DNA of 36,698 bases from an uncultured Flavobacteriales bacterium (GCA_937139155.1 CAKZPI010000040.1:1-36698); one strand, 5' to 3'. Positions 6,092-14,176 are shown, numbered from the stretch's first letter. Numbers and translations: made by a program. Notes: generated from the sequence alone by a model not told the origin.

Positions 6092-6827
6092 GCGTGATGG
6101 AAGCCGAAAATTAAACATCATGGGAGGTGCCGCCGCCGCCGTCGCCCCTGACTTAGATGAAATTTTCGGGTCCGATCTTTTTCTCTGGTACAAGCGGTCA
6201 AGCGGTATCACTACTGATACCGGAGGGGTGTCGCAATGGGACGACGCCACGGGGAATGGTTGGGACATTTCTCAAAGTGAATCTACTTTACGGCCAGAGC
6301 TTCAGGCGGCGGATTTAAACGGGGAGGATACCATCCTTTTCGATTGGCCTGGGGGGGATTTTTTGGGGACGCTTGCCCTGGGGGCCTCCTTTGTCGCAAA
6401 ACCATTCATGCTTGGATGGGTTGTTAAAAACCAGGAGGTGTCAGACACAGGTGAATGGCTGGGTCCAGAGGTGAATAGGGGAATCAAGTGGGTGGATCCT
6501 AATTGGATTTGGACCGGAAACGGGAATGACAAAACAATCGGGGCGCCTGGTACTACCGACTGGCACACGCTTGTATTTTATTTTAACAGTTTCACCGATG
6601 GTGCTGGATACATGGACGGGGTTAAAACCGACATGAGTGATTTAAACTACGGTGCCACGCTTTCAAATATTACACTTGCGGCAAGGGATTCGGGTATTTC
6701 TCCGATTGACTGTACTATGGCAGAATTTTTCCTGTGTGACTCCGCCAGTAATTTTACTGAAGATGATGTCACTTCGGTTTTAAATAAGTGGAATCAAGTC
6801 TTTGGTTTTAGTCATGAAGTCTCATGA
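6084..6827 (+). CDS. LamG / concanavalin-like jelly-roll protein
   Basis: This is a 247-residue protein. LFLWYKRSSGI near 30-40, GGVSQWDDATGNG, a DWPGGDFLGT strand and TDWHTLVFYF followed by GYMDGVKTD are typical of LamG/ConA-type beta sandwiches found in phage appendages. A Gly/Ala-rich start (GGAAAAVAP) precedes it. ATG 6084 is chosen because GGAGG lies eight bases upstream; the longer TTG start at 6051 lacks one. It has no signal peptide. Such domains bind sugars or glycans, so a role in the virion or at the cell surface is possible, yet it is encoded among early genes. Confidence 0.65.
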   Translation: MVRRDGSRKLNIMGGAAAAVAPDLDEIFGSDLFLWYKRSSGITTDTGGVSQWDDATGNGWDISQSESTLRPELQAADLNGEDTILFDWPGGDFLGTLALGASFVAKPFMLGWVVKNQEVSDTGEWLGPEVNRGIKWVDPNWIWTGNGNDKTIGAPGTTDWHTLVFYFNSFTDGAGYMDGVKTDMSDLNYGATLSNITLAARDSGISPIDCTMAEFFLCDSASNFTEDDVTSVLNKWNQVFGFSHEVS

Positions 6828-7258
6828 GGCGGTTTAATAAATACAAGGCCAAGGTGGCGTTTCATGGTACGGGATTATTCGACTCAAAGGGGGAGCGGGA
6901 TTTTTACCAAGAGCTTTTACTTTTACAACGTGCGGGAAAGATCGGGGAGATTGAAAGGCAATCACGGGTTTATCTTTCCGCTGCAAAAATTGTTTCAATC
7001 GTTGATTTCTTTTGCTTCGACGTGGAATCCCAAGAATGGGTTTACAAGGAATTTAAGGGAATTGAAACCCCAGTTTGGAGAATTAAACGCCGCCTTTGGA
7101 TGCATTACGGCCCTGGAAAACTTGAAGTGTGGAAACGGAGAAAAAACGTTTTCTTTTTGAATGAAGTAATTGAGCCAAAACAATGTCAAGAATGCTGCGC
7201 AAAATGCGGTGAAACCTTGGGACTTGAAAAACTGGAAACAAAGGAGAAACAAAAATGA
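6824..7258 (+). CDS. DUF1064-type PD-(D/E)XK nuclease with zinc knuckle
   Basis: This is a 144-residue protein. KYKAKVAFHGTGLFDSKGER, ELLLLQRAGKIGEIERQ, then IVDFFCFD and VYKEFKGIET follow the DUF1064 pattern: E24 in SKGERDF, D61 in VDFF and the E-x-K of KEFKG are the likely metal ligands. Members are thought to resolve branched DNA before packaging. C-terminal CQECCAKCGE adds a possible zinc knuckle not usual for the core family. ATGA coupling links it to the LamG gene. Confidence 0.7.
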   Translation: MRRFNKYKAKVAFHGTGLFDSKGERDFYQELLLLQRAGKIGEIERQSRVYLSAAKIVSIVDFFCFDVESQEWVYKEFKGIETPVWRIKRRLWMHYGPGKLEVWKRRKNVFFLNEVIEPKQCQECCAKCGETLGLEKLETKEKQK

Positions 7259-7542
7259 CAACAGGAGTGAATAACTTTGAATGGGCGCTGACTCAATTAA
7301 AAGCGGGTAAGCGCATTTTTCGAACCGGGTGGAACGGTCGGGAGCAATTTGTCACCCTTCAGGCCGGACATCCTCAAGGTGTTGAGCTTGATGACAGAAC
7401 CGCCACCGCAGTCGGACTTCCAAGCGGAACGGTTGCGCAGTTTGCCCCGTGGCTTTTATTTAAAACAAGTGACAATATCTTTCTCCCCTGGGTGGTGAGT
7501 CAGGCTGATTTGCTTGCAGAGGATTGGGACACTTACAACTAA
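7255..7542 (+). CDS. tad2: Tad2-like anti-Thoeris protein (DUF2829)
   Basis: This is a 95-residue protein. NNFEWALTQLKAGKRIFRTG followed by WNG at the N-terminus, and LPWVVSQADLLAEDWDTYN at the C-terminus, are the two signature blocks of DUF2829. Tad2 members of this family bind and sequester the cyclic ADP-ribose signal made by the Thoeris ThsB protein, which keeps the ThsA effector inactive. Length and motif order match the family. AAGGAG lies before the ATG and the gene overlaps the nuclease by four bases. Activity against a given Thoeris signal cannot be read from sequence. Confidence 0.82.
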   Translation: MTTGVNNFEWALTQLKAGKRIFRTGWNGREQFVTLQAGHPQGVELDDRTATAVGLPSGTVAQFAPWLLFKTSDNIFLPWVVSQADLLAEDWDTYN

Positions 7543-7599
7543 AGTTTTCCTACCTGGGGAAAATCGCCCTGGGCATGGCGTGAAACTGCCTTTTTGCTT

Positions 7600-7824
7600 A
7601 TGGACTTTTTTGAAGGGTTAGACGCATTTGGAAGACGCTTTTGTGTACCCATGATTTCGGTGAAGTATATAACCGAAACCGATGGGCTGAGTGGAAAAAT
7701 AACTCTTCTAACTTTGAAAGATAGGGTACTTGAAACCCAAATTCCCTTTGAGGAGGCGACAAAAAATTTTACCCTTTTCTGGCAAATGCGCGGGGTTGGA
7801 AAGGATAGGGAATGGGATACTTAA
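7600..7824 (+). CDS. Hypothetical small protein
   Basis: This is a 74-residue protein that I do not recognise. It looks beta-rich (FCVPMISVKYI, GKITLLTLKDRVLETQ) with a C-terminal helix, like a small PH-like or SH3-like fold. ATG 7600 has no clear ribosome binding site, and TTG 7594 does not improve it. The gap before it (7543-7599) has no gene. The 3' end overlaps the following lipoprotein start by 13 bases. Confidence 0.55.
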   Translation: MDFFEGLDAFGRRFCVPMISVKYITETDGLSGKITLLTLKDRVLETQIPFEEATKNFTLFWQMRGVGKDREWDT

Positions 7825-9146
7825 TTTTATTTTTTCTACTTTTAACTGGATGCACTGACGATACTAAAAAGATCGACCTATTTGGATCCAGGAATGAAGT
7901 TATTCATTTCACCCTAAGTCATGAAACCGATGATTGTATTGAGTTTGAACCGTCGCCCATAAGCGTTGAATGGTTTAAGCGCCATCAGATAACCACCACC
8001 CACAAAAGTTTTAAAGGTGCCGTACCTGGTAAGTATTTCGACCCACTGACTCCCGTTTTAAAGCCCTGTACTGCGGGGGATTATTGGGCCGATGTAAAAC
8101 TTGATTCCAACCTTTCACCCGGTGATTATACCCTGCAATCTAAGGGTGGAGAATTAGAGGTTAGTATCAAGGTCGGTAACTGGGTCATACCTGGCCCTAC
8201 CTCGCTCCCCGGTCTGATTCAGTTACCTTCATTTTTTCTTCACATCGGGCATTACGGATCCTACACCACCCATCAAAACGAAGTTGACTTAAGAGACAAA
8301 TATGCAAAGGCCCTGATGGATCACCGGCTATCCCCCATGCTCCATTTTGTTTCCCCTTATACCGATCAATGGAAAGATATCATTCCCATAAGTGGGAAAT
8401 ATGTGGTTTTTCCAATCCGGGCAGACGGAACCACAAGCGGGGAATGGAATAGTTTAACAGCCTTGAGGTTGTCTGAATTTGAAGGGGAGGCCAAAAAACT
8501 TTTAAACCAGGGAAAGGTCGCGGTTTCCTACCTTTTTGATGAGCCTTTCCTCCCAAGGGACAGGCAAATCATTGAAGACGCTGCAAAGTTAATTAAAAAA
8601 CACGCACCATCGGTGAAGGTGATGGTTACTGATCCATTCGACGTGGGATTAAAAACCGCCGGGGTGGATATATTCGCACCCGTATTTCAGCAATACACCG
8701 GGCTTGAAACATGGGGGTACGTGAGTTGCATGAGTCATGGGTGCGGCGGTGAAGGGGATTCCGGAGAACCGGACCTTGGATCAATTGAAAGGAATCCGGC
8801 TTATATTAGGTCATTTTTTCCGGTTGCATTCGGCATGGGAATGGATGCCGCGCTTTATTACAATGCCGTTGAGGTTTACAGATTTTTTAAAACGGACCCT
8901 TTCGACACCTGGTTATTCACTGGATACGGGGATGGGACGCTCTTTTATCCTGACAGGAAAAATCACGTTCCAATTGTAAGTGAAAGGCTTAAATGGCTCA
9001 GGCGCTCACAATATGACGTTGAATATTTAATTGAGGCAAAAAAACGCGGAATCATAAACCCGCTTAACGTCGATGGGCCAACAGGGTGGGAAAAAGATAT
9101 ACAAAAGTACAACCAGGCCGTTAGGGCCATAGGGGAGGCTTTGTGA
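7812..9146 (+). CDS. Glycoside-hydrolase-like lipoprotein (DUF4091 type)
   Basis: This is a 444-residue protein. Residues 1-14 are a short signal peptide ending in the lipobox LTGC with Cys14, so the product should be a lipoprotein. A beta domain (20-125) leads into a TIM-barrel-like region. YLFDEPFLPRD, with D243 and E244, is the likely active-site strand. GYGDGTLFYP at 371-380 and SERLKWLRRSQYDVEYL at 390-406 match the C-terminal DUF4091 signature of glycosidase-like proteins. The substrate is unknown; host surface glycan is plausible. It sits between tad2 and the terminase genes as a cargo-type gene. Confidence 0.72.
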   Translation: MGYLILFFLLLTGCTDDTKKIDLFGSRNEVIHFTLSHETDDCIEFEPSPISVEWFKRHQITTTHKSFKGAVPGKYFDPLTPVLKPCTAGDYWADVKLDSNLSPGDYTLQSKGGELEVSIKVGNWVIPGPTSLPGLIQLPSFFLHIGHYGSYTTHQNEVDLRDKYAKALMDHRLSPMLHFVSPYTDQWKDIIPISGKYVVFPIRADGTTSGEWNSLTALRLSEFEGEAKKLLNQGKVAVSYLFDEPFLPRDRQIIEDAAKLIKKHAPSVKVMVTDPFDVGLKTAGVDIFAPVFQQYTGLETWGYVSCMSHGCGGEGDSGEPDLGSIERNPAYIRSFFPVAFGMGMDAALYYNAVEVYRFFKTDPFDTWLFTGYGDGTLFYPDRKNHVPIVSERLKWLRRSQYDVEYLIEAKKRGIINPLNVDGPTGWEKDIQKYNQAVRAIGEAL

Positions 9147-9448
9147 GTAAAAGAATCATCAATGCGGTGCTGGACGTTCAGAAGATTAAAACAGGGACAA
9201 ACGAGGAAAAGGGTACATGGCTCACATTGAAAACAAGTGAGGGTGGGAACTACCGGGCAAAAACACACCGGGAAAAGTGGAAATTTTGGGTGAAAACGAA
9301 TCACATTGTTACCATGATTGAAAAATGGGAGAAACATCCAAAAATTGATCTCAGGCTTAAGGGGGACAGGAAGTTGCTAAAAGGTCATGCCGAATACAGG
9401 ACGGAAACCGAAAAGCGTAAGATGGGACTTGGTGGCGGAGGCTCTTAA
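9143..9448 (+). CDS. Hypothetical basic protein
   Basis: This is a 101-residue protein I do not recognise, starting at a GTG that overlaps the lipoprotein stop, with GGGGAGG five bases upstream. It is lysine-rich with TWLTLKTSEGGNYRAKTHRE as its most structured part, and ends in Gly residues. Its last 62 bases overlap the start of the small terminase in another frame. Confidence 0.55.
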   Translation: MSKRIINAVLDVQKIKTGTNEEKGTWLTLKTSEGGNYRAKTHREKWKFWVKTNHIVTMIEKWEKHPKIDLRLKGDRKLLKGHAEYRTETEKRKMGLGGGGS

Positions 9449-10004
9449 GTATCAGGCCACCATCTATGAGATTTGTATTGTTAACCGGATGGATCCGGCC
9501 ACCATTGAAAAGCATTGCAAAAAAGACCATGGAATAGAATTTAGGGAGTGGGCCAGCCAATTCATTGTTGAGGGCCGGTTAAGTTTAAGACGCGCACAAT
9601 TTAAAAAAGCCATGGGGGGAGACGTTAATATGCTCAAATGGCTTGGTCAAAATTGGCTTTGTCAATCCTCCCGAAAAGAACTTGTACCGCCTGAGAAAAA
9701 ACCGGTAGAGCTTGAAACATGGTTTGAGGAAAGAAAGGACCAAATAAAAGATGCCAGTCTTCATGAAGAACAGACCCTGGACTGGGAAGGATATGGAAAA
9801 GGAAAGGTCCCGATTGGCACTATTAAGGAGCCAAGAGAAATCAAGGAGAATAAAGAGAAAAATACGTACTTTGATCCTGATCAGCGCCTTACTCGGGCTG
9901 GCGGTACTCCTAAAGCGGAATATAGAAAACGGAACTATCACGAAAATAAACTTGCCCGGGTTATTCAAGGGAAACGTAAAGTAAAAGATGAAGTTTCACG
10001 GTGA
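9387..10004 (+). CDS. terS: Terminase small subunit
   Basis: This is a 205-residue protein. The N-terminal helix-turn-helix region (VAEALKYQATIYEICIV, then MDPATIEKHCKKDHG) is followed by GRLSLRRAQFKKAMGGDVNM and LKWLGQNWL, the standard layout of phage TerS. TerS recognises the packaging site and regulates TerL. Its position directly before the large subunit with a 17-base overlap supports this. The C-terminal 90 residues are charged and low in conserved motifs. The start lacks a strong ribosome binding site and may rely on the overlapping upstream gene. Confidence 0.8.
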   Translation: MPNTGRKPKSVRWDLVAEALKYQATIYEICIVNRMDPATIEKHCKKDHGIEFREWASQFIVEGRLSLRRAQFKKAMGGDVNMLKWLGQNWLCQSSRKELVPPEKKPVELETWFEERKDQIKDASLHEEQTLDWEGYGKGKVPIGTIKEPREIKENKEKNTYFDPDQRLTRAGGTPKAEYRKRNYHENKLARVIQGKRKVKDEVSR

Positions 10005-11805
10005 CTGCGTATTCCCCCAAGACCATGATTTAAGGTCCTTTGAGAATTTCTCAAAATACAGCCTCCACATTTTGTCCGATCAGGATTTAAGCATCACCGG
10101 AAAATCCGGGTTGATTCCGTTTCACTTAAACATCCACCAATTGAAGGCATCAAGAGAGATTGAAAAACAAGAAAAAGAAAATAGGCCCGTCCGCTTGGTG
10201 GTGTTAAAACCCCGACAAATTGGATTCACCACGTTTTCTTGTGGAAAGATTTATGAAAAATGCTCGACCCAAAAATATAAAAACGGCTTGATCGTTTCAG
10301 ATACAAAAGATCATGCGGGGGAAGCATTCGACAAAGTAAAGCTCTTTTGGAATCAATCCATCACCAGGAAAGAAAATGGGGATCCAGAGCCCTACCCATT
10401 TCGCCCCCTTCGAAGGCGCTCCAATGCCAGAGAACTTCTTTTCGAAAATCCGGACAATAAAACTCGGGACAAAGAGCCGGGACTTTTATCCAAGATCACG
10501 ATTGATTCAAGTTTTTCTGATAACCCTGGGCGATCCCTGACAAATCAATACGTCCATCTTTCAGAGGTGGCCTATTGGAAAAACTTTTCATCACTATTCC
10601 CCGGCATAAGTGAGGGGTGCCACGATATTCCAGGGACTATGATGATCGTGGAATCCACGGCAAATGGCACCGGGGGGGATGGACAGGACTTTAAAAACCT
10701 ATGGGATCAGGCGGAGGAGTCGGAATATTGGAGTAGGATGTTTTTCTATTGGTTTGAAGACCTGCGCTATAGGGTCCACCCTAAAAGGGTGTATATCCCC
10801 CAAGATTCGGAGAAATACGGGGAGGAGAGATTTTATTATTTAGAACTTCAAAAAATCGGATACCCCGAGGAAACCATCCTTTCTCAACTGAATTTCAGGC
10901 GTCGGAAAATTGACAGTTATATTTCAAAAGAGGATGACGACGGCGAGGGAATCGCACTTGATCCACTTGAGCTTTTTAAACAGGAATACCCCTTTACACC
11001 TGAGGAGGCTTTTCGGTCATCAGGACAACCGGTGTTTAACCGTGACCAACTGGACAAGAGGGCCGCTGTGATTCGAAATCTGAGCCACACAGATCCCCCA
11101 GATGAAGAGTTAGACTCACTCACCACCCAATACCTTAGAATATGGATTCCGCCTCACCCTGAGGCATCCTACGCAGTCGGGGCGGACGTTGCCGAAGGAC
11201 TTGCCGGGGGGGACTTTTCATCTGCATCAATAGTTGATCAAAATTATAACCACTGCGCTCAATGGCATGGGAAGTGTGATCCCGATGATTTTGCAAAGGT
11301 ATTAATCGAAATAGCCAAGTATTATAATCGGGCTCTTATCTGTTGGGAGCACAACAATATGGGTCACACTGTCACAAATGAGCTTAAAAAATCGGACTAC
11401 GATAACCTTTACATAAAACAGATTTACGACAAAATCGCCGACAAGTGGACGGAGCAACTTGGATGGAGACAAACCCGCCCCGCAAAAAATACGATGATCA
11501 ATGAAATAATCAAACAACTTCGGCGAGAAAATCTCAAAATTAATGATAAGCGCCTTATCCGCCAAATGGGTGGACTTGTAAGGCAACCTAACGGCAATGT
11601 GGAATTAGGGGGGAAAGACATGGTGGTGGCCATGGGTTTATCCCTTCAGGGACTTTTCCAGGTGGTGGGTGAGGAATTTGAGGCAATTGTACCCACAAGG
11701 AAAAAACCAAGTCCCAAAAGCTCAGTATGGGTGACACCATCGATTGAAGAGGAAATAGCGGAAACGGAGGAAAATGAAAATGAATCTAACCAATATTTTG
11801 ATTAA
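9988..11805 (+). CDS. terL: Terminase large subunit
   Basis: This is a 605-residue packaging motor and nuclease. The ATPase part shows a Walker A-type loop KPRQIGFTT (74-82), Walker B and catalytic Glu in VHLSE (189-193), and VESTANGTGG (221-230) as the coupling motif. The nuclease part shows GADVAEG with D400, CWEHNNMG with E454 and GGKDMVV with D544, the expected RNase H-like acidic triad. The C-terminus is strongly acidic. It overlaps terS by 17 bases and the next gene by 26. TerL cuts concatemers and translocates DNA through the portal. Confidence 0.92.
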   Translation: MKFHGDCVFPQDHDLRSFENFSKYSLHILSDQDLSITGKSGLIPFHLNIHQLKASREIEKQEKENRPVRLVVLKPRQIGFTTFSCGKIYEKCSTQKYKNGLIVSDTKDHAGEAFDKVKLFWNQSITRKENGDPEPYPFRPLRRRSNARELLFENPDNKTRDKEPGLLSKITIDSSFSDNPGRSLTNQYVHLSEVAYWKNFSSLFPGISEGCHDIPGTMMIVESTANGTGGDGQDFKNLWDQAEESEYWSRMFFYWFEDLRYRVHPKRVYIPQDSEKYGEERFYYLELQKIGYPEETILSQLNFRRRKIDSYISKEDDDGEGIALDPLELFKQEYPFTPEEAFRSSGQPVFNRDQLDKRAAVIRNLSHTDPPDEELDSLTTQYLRIWIPPHPEASYAVGADVAEGLAGGDFSSASIVDQNYNHCAQWHGKCDPDDFAKVLIEIAKYYNRALICWEHNNMGHTVTNELKKSDYDNLYIKQIYDKIADKWTEQLGWRQTRPAKNTMINEIIKQLRRENLKINDKRLIRQMGGLVRQPNGNVELGGKDMVVAMGLSLQGLFQVVGEEFEAIVPTRKKPSPKSSVWVTPSIEEEIAETEENENESNQYFD

Positions 11806-12175
11806 CTGGGGTCCTATCAGTTTGTTGATAGTTTTATCAGTTTTTGTATATCGGTCTTATAAAAAATGGCTGGAATTGGAAATGGTGGTTGGAAACCTTA
11901 AGTTTCGACTTGCCAAGCACCGTCAAGAAATTGACGGTTTCTACAATGCCCTTTCCAAGCATGGGGCAAATTTTGAAAAGGCCGATCAACAGTTGCTTAA
12001 TAAATTAAAAAACGAATCAAGCGAACTTGAAAAGGCCATGAATGAGAGGTTTCGCCAAAGTGATGAAAACTTCAATAAACTCCTCAAGGAAATCGAGACG
12101 ATTGAAATAGATCAATCCATCGAAGAGGATGCAAGTAAACTTAAAGAGGCCGGGGTTTCCCCGTATTTCGACTAA
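11780..12175 (+). CDS. Single-pass membrane protein with coiled coil
   Basis: This is a 131-residue protein. One N-terminal membrane segment (about 8-26, WGPISLLIVLSVFVYRSY) is followed by a long charged helical region likely to form a coiled coil. It begins inside the terL end; GGAGG sits nine bases before ATG 11780. The topology fits an inner-membrane spanin or another lysis helper, but a clearer spanin pair lies on the other strand at 12468-12876, so the role is open. Confidence 0.6.
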   Translation: MNLTNILINWGPISLLIVLSVFVYRSYKKWLELEMVVGNLKFRLAKHRQEIDGFYNALSKHGANFEKADQQLLNKLKNESSELEKAMNERFRQSDENFNKLLKEIETIEIDQSIEEDASKLKEAGVSPYFD

Positions 12176-12471
12176 TGCCAACCCTTCGAAAAATCATGCT
12201 AGATGGAATTCATTGGGCTCTTATGAAAAATCATTGGAGGAGGGGGAAGACCGCAAAGGAGCTTGGAATAAGCCAAAGGGGGTTAAGTATCTACATAAAC
12301 GAAATGAAAGAAAAAGGGTATTTCATCAGGCCATCCCCCATGGGGTGCTCCCGGAAGGCGCATGAGCTAAGAAATCAGGGAAAGCATTTTGTCACGAAAC
12401 CAAAAAAGGTGGACCTATCCGACCCTGACATAAGCAAAAAAGAGAGAATAAACGCACTATATCCAAACTAG
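12175..12471 (+). CDS. Small helix-turn-helix protein
   Basis: This is a 98-residue protein. GKTAKELGISQRGLSIYINE (residues 24-43) is a good helix-turn-helix of the Fis/XRE-like kind, and KEKGYF may form the wing. It is a candidate regulator, perhaps of late genes. It starts at the TAATG shared with the upstream membrane protein and is the last gene of the first plus-strand block. Its TAG stop overlaps the TAG of the convergent spanin gene in a single CTAG, leaving no terminator space. Confidence 0.65.
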   Translation: MPTLRKIMLDGIHWALMKNHWRRGKTAKELGISQRGLSIYINEMKEKGYFIRPSPMGCSRKAHELRNQGKHFVTKPKKVDLSDPDISKKERINALYPN

Positions 12472-12725
12472 CGCATTCGCCTGATTAATTCCTTCAGCTT
12501 TTCAGGATGCAAACACCAGTAACCGTCTAGGTTTACCGGATCTATCCAATCGCCTGGGTTGTTTTTTAATAACCAATTTTTTTCAGGGAATCTAAGCCAA
12601 CACGATGAGTTTTTAAGAACACAGGTGCTACTGCCAGGTTTCGCCGGGATCGGTATAATCCTTTCCGGCTTCGGGGTTGTTGAGCAACTTGCGCATGTTA
12701 TCATTAACGGCAATAGGGTCCTCAT
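12468..12725 (-). CDS. Outer-membrane spanin, Rz1-like lipoprotein
   Basis: This is an 85-residue protein. ATG 12725 gives MRTLLPLMITCASCSTTPKP: a short signal peptide and a lipobox-like CASC, then a proline-rich stretch (ERIIPIPAKPG), as in Rz1. The frame is open further upstream, but this start lies inside the i-spanin gene in another frame, the classic nested arrangement. Its function would be outer-membrane disruption at the last lysis step with the 12628-12876 product. The C-terminus is Trp-rich and longer than in lambda Rz1. Confidence 0.65.
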   Translation of the reverse strand: MRTLLPLMITCASCSTTPKPERIIPIPAKPGSSTCVLKNSSCWLRFPEKNWLLKNNPGDWIDPVNLDGYWCLHPEKLKELIRRMR

Positions 12726-12876
12726 GATCAATGCCGAATAAGACTTTTCTCGTTTGCTCGACTTTTTCAACGCGGTCTTTGGTTTGAACATACCGGATAT
12801 AATCCCTTGCAAGGCCGATAAGGGCCACCGCAAATGGCATCCATGTTTTGGCACTGGCAAAAAAAGCGCGTAACAT
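12628..12876 (-). CDS. Inner-membrane spanin, Rz-like
   Basis: This is an 82-residue protein. A membrane segment (WMPFAVALIGLARDYI, about 12-27) is followed by charged helix (KDRVEKVEQTRKVLFG) and NDNMRKLLNNPEAG. It overlaps the Rz1-like frame by 98 bases. Short i-spanins of this type span the periplasm as coiled coils and fuse inner and outer membranes. It could instead be a small holin, as only one membrane segment is evident. AGGTAA lies before the ATG. Confidence 0.6.
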   Translation of the reverse strand: MLRAFFASAKTWMPFAVALIGLARDYIRYVQTKDRVEKVEQTRKVLFGIDHEDPIAVNDNMRKLLNNPEAGKDYTDPGETWQ

Positions 12877-12879
12877 GGG

Positions 12880-13059
12880 TTACCTATTTTCAGGGTTAAA
12901 GACGGATTTCCTTCGATTGGGGTTAGGACCAAACTTTGCGACCGCTGTTTGGATCTTTGCAAGGAAACCCCCCTCGCCTTCCTTTTTTTTCTTTTTCTTA
13001 CGCCGGTTTTGAACAGCGCCTTTTCTCTCTTCTGATTTTTTAGTAAAAAAGTCTGCCAT
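12880..13059 (-). CDS. Small lysine-rich protein
   Basis: This is a 59-residue protein. ATG 13059 follows AAGGGGAAAAAA and is preferred to the ATG at 13086. It has a basic block (RRKKKKKKEG) in the middle and ends in PNRRKSVFNPENR. I do not recognise it. It may bind DNA or RNA, or be a minor virion protein. The poly-lysine run is encoded by AAG/AAA repeats. Confidence 0.5.
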   Translation of the reverse strand: MADFFTKKSEERKGAVQNRRKKKKKKEGEGGFLAKIQTAVAKFGPNPNRRKSVFNPENR

Positions 13060-13069
13060 TTTTTTCCCC

Positions 13070-13282
13070 TTAGTCTGGTATGGCACGTCTACTCCCTAGC
13101 TGTCTACCTGAGGAGCTAACGGAAGCGCCGCCGCTGCCTCCACCATTGCCACCCTTGCCCCCAAAACCCTTAATCAAACTGGCAAGTTTTCCAAGCGCAT
13201 CGGGATTTATGGCGGATTTTTTCTTTTTCTTGAGGGCTTCCTTGCGGTCACCCTCCTCATTTTCAATAGGAGTGAAAGCCAT
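13070..13282 (-). CDS. Small Lys- and Gly-rich protein
   Basis: This is a 70-residue protein. KKKKKSAINPDALGKLASLI is followed by a Gly/Ser tail (GGKGGNGGGSGGASVSSSG). Its layout, a basic run followed by a short helix, resembles the neighbouring 12880-13059 product, so the two may be distant paralogues. The ATG overlaps the preceding stop (TAATG), showing coupling to 13282-13650. Confidence 0.5.
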   Translation of the reverse strand: MAFTPIENEEGDRKEALKKKKKSAINPDALGKLASLIKGFGGKGGNGGGSGGASVSSSGRQLGSRRAIPD

Positions 13283-13650
13283 TAGACCGCCCCAACGCTC
13301 GCGTTTGGTTTAGTCTTAAGTGCCGTGTAAAGTTGACTGAGTGCCACAAGTGCGGAAAGTACCGCGTTAACATCCTGGACAACATTTTTATCCTTGATGC
13401 TTCGATTGGTGGCGTCCGCAATAAATTGTTTTAACTCTGCGGCGTCTTCCTTATCAAGCTCTTTGGCCTCCTTTGGAATCTTATCCATGTCCTTAATTGC
13501 AGGTGCAACCTTAGGGATAACCCCCAAAAGATAAGCAGTATCAGCGGCCCCAAGTTTTCCATCTGCAAGGGCGTTTTCCCCGGCGTTATAGATGGATAAA
13601 AGCAAGTCCGCAAATTCCTTGATATTTTGTACCTTATATTTCCCGCCCAT
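13282..13650 (-). CDS. Hypothetical helical protein
   Basis: This is a 122-residue protein, predicted almost all helical: IKEFADLLLSIYNAGENALA, then KLGAADTAYLLGVIPKVAPA and VVQDVNAVLSALVALSQLYT. GAAAGGA precedes the ATG. It lies in the late minus-strand operon between spanins and virion genes, so it may be a virion or assembly protein. I do not recognise the family. Confidence 0.6.
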   Translation of the reverse strand: MGGKYKVQNIKEFADLLLSIYNAGENALADGKLGAADTAYLLGVIPKVAPAIKDMDKIPKEAKELDKEDAAELKQFIADATNRSIKDKNVVQDVNAVLSALVALSQLYTALKTKPNASVGAV

Positions 13651-13666
13651 TTTAGATTCCTTTCAT

Positions 13667-14176
13667 TTATGAGGGAAGTATTCCAAACCCTAGATTTAAA
13701 TCATCACCGTTTGCAAAGGTTGGAGTTCCTTGGGTGACAATCGCGCACCAAATAGAGGAAGATTTTTCATGACATTGCATAACCTTCCCAATTTGGCCCT
13801 TATTTGCCACCTGGGAGCTTGCAAGGTCGTAATAATCACCCGTCTCTATTTTCTCACTTCCCTGGTATTCAAAGTCATGAAGTTCGCCCATTGTTAAATC
13901 AATGGCGCTGTCTTTTGTGATTCCCCCGCTTGGGTTTTTTCTAAAAAAATGAAAATCAATCTGGGAACCGCTATCATCCCCGTCAAGCACCGTAATGGAT
14001 TGAAGCACGAAGGTCCCACCCTTTTCGGCCACGTCGGGAATTTCAAAAGAGGTGATAACATCCTTTGCAGCGTGCGCGCTTCCTGTGGTGATATCGCTTG
14101 GCCTGACGTATTTCACCCGGTCATCGGAATGAAGAATACCGGCTGGTACATGATTTTTTTCGGCTGATCGGCTCAT
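13667..14176 (-). CDS. Putative beta-rich virion protein
   Basis: This is a 169-residue protein. Regular alternating strands (FVLQSITVLDGDDSGSQIDF, IWCAIVTQGTPTFANGDDLN) and Gly/Asp turns suggest a beta-sandwich structural protein. Similar proteins occur beside phage tail genes. It shares an ATGA overlap with the 14173-14667 gene upstream. Its exact place in the particle is unknown. Confidence 0.55.
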   Translation of the reverse strand: MSRSAEKNHVPAGILHSDDRVKYVRPSDITTGSAHAAKDVITSFEIPDVAEKGGTFVLQSITVLDGDDSGSQIDFHFFRKNPSGGITKDSAIDLTMGELHDFEYQGSEKIETGDYYDLASSQVANKGQIGKVMQCHEKSSSIWCAIVTQGTPTFANGDDLNLGFGILPS

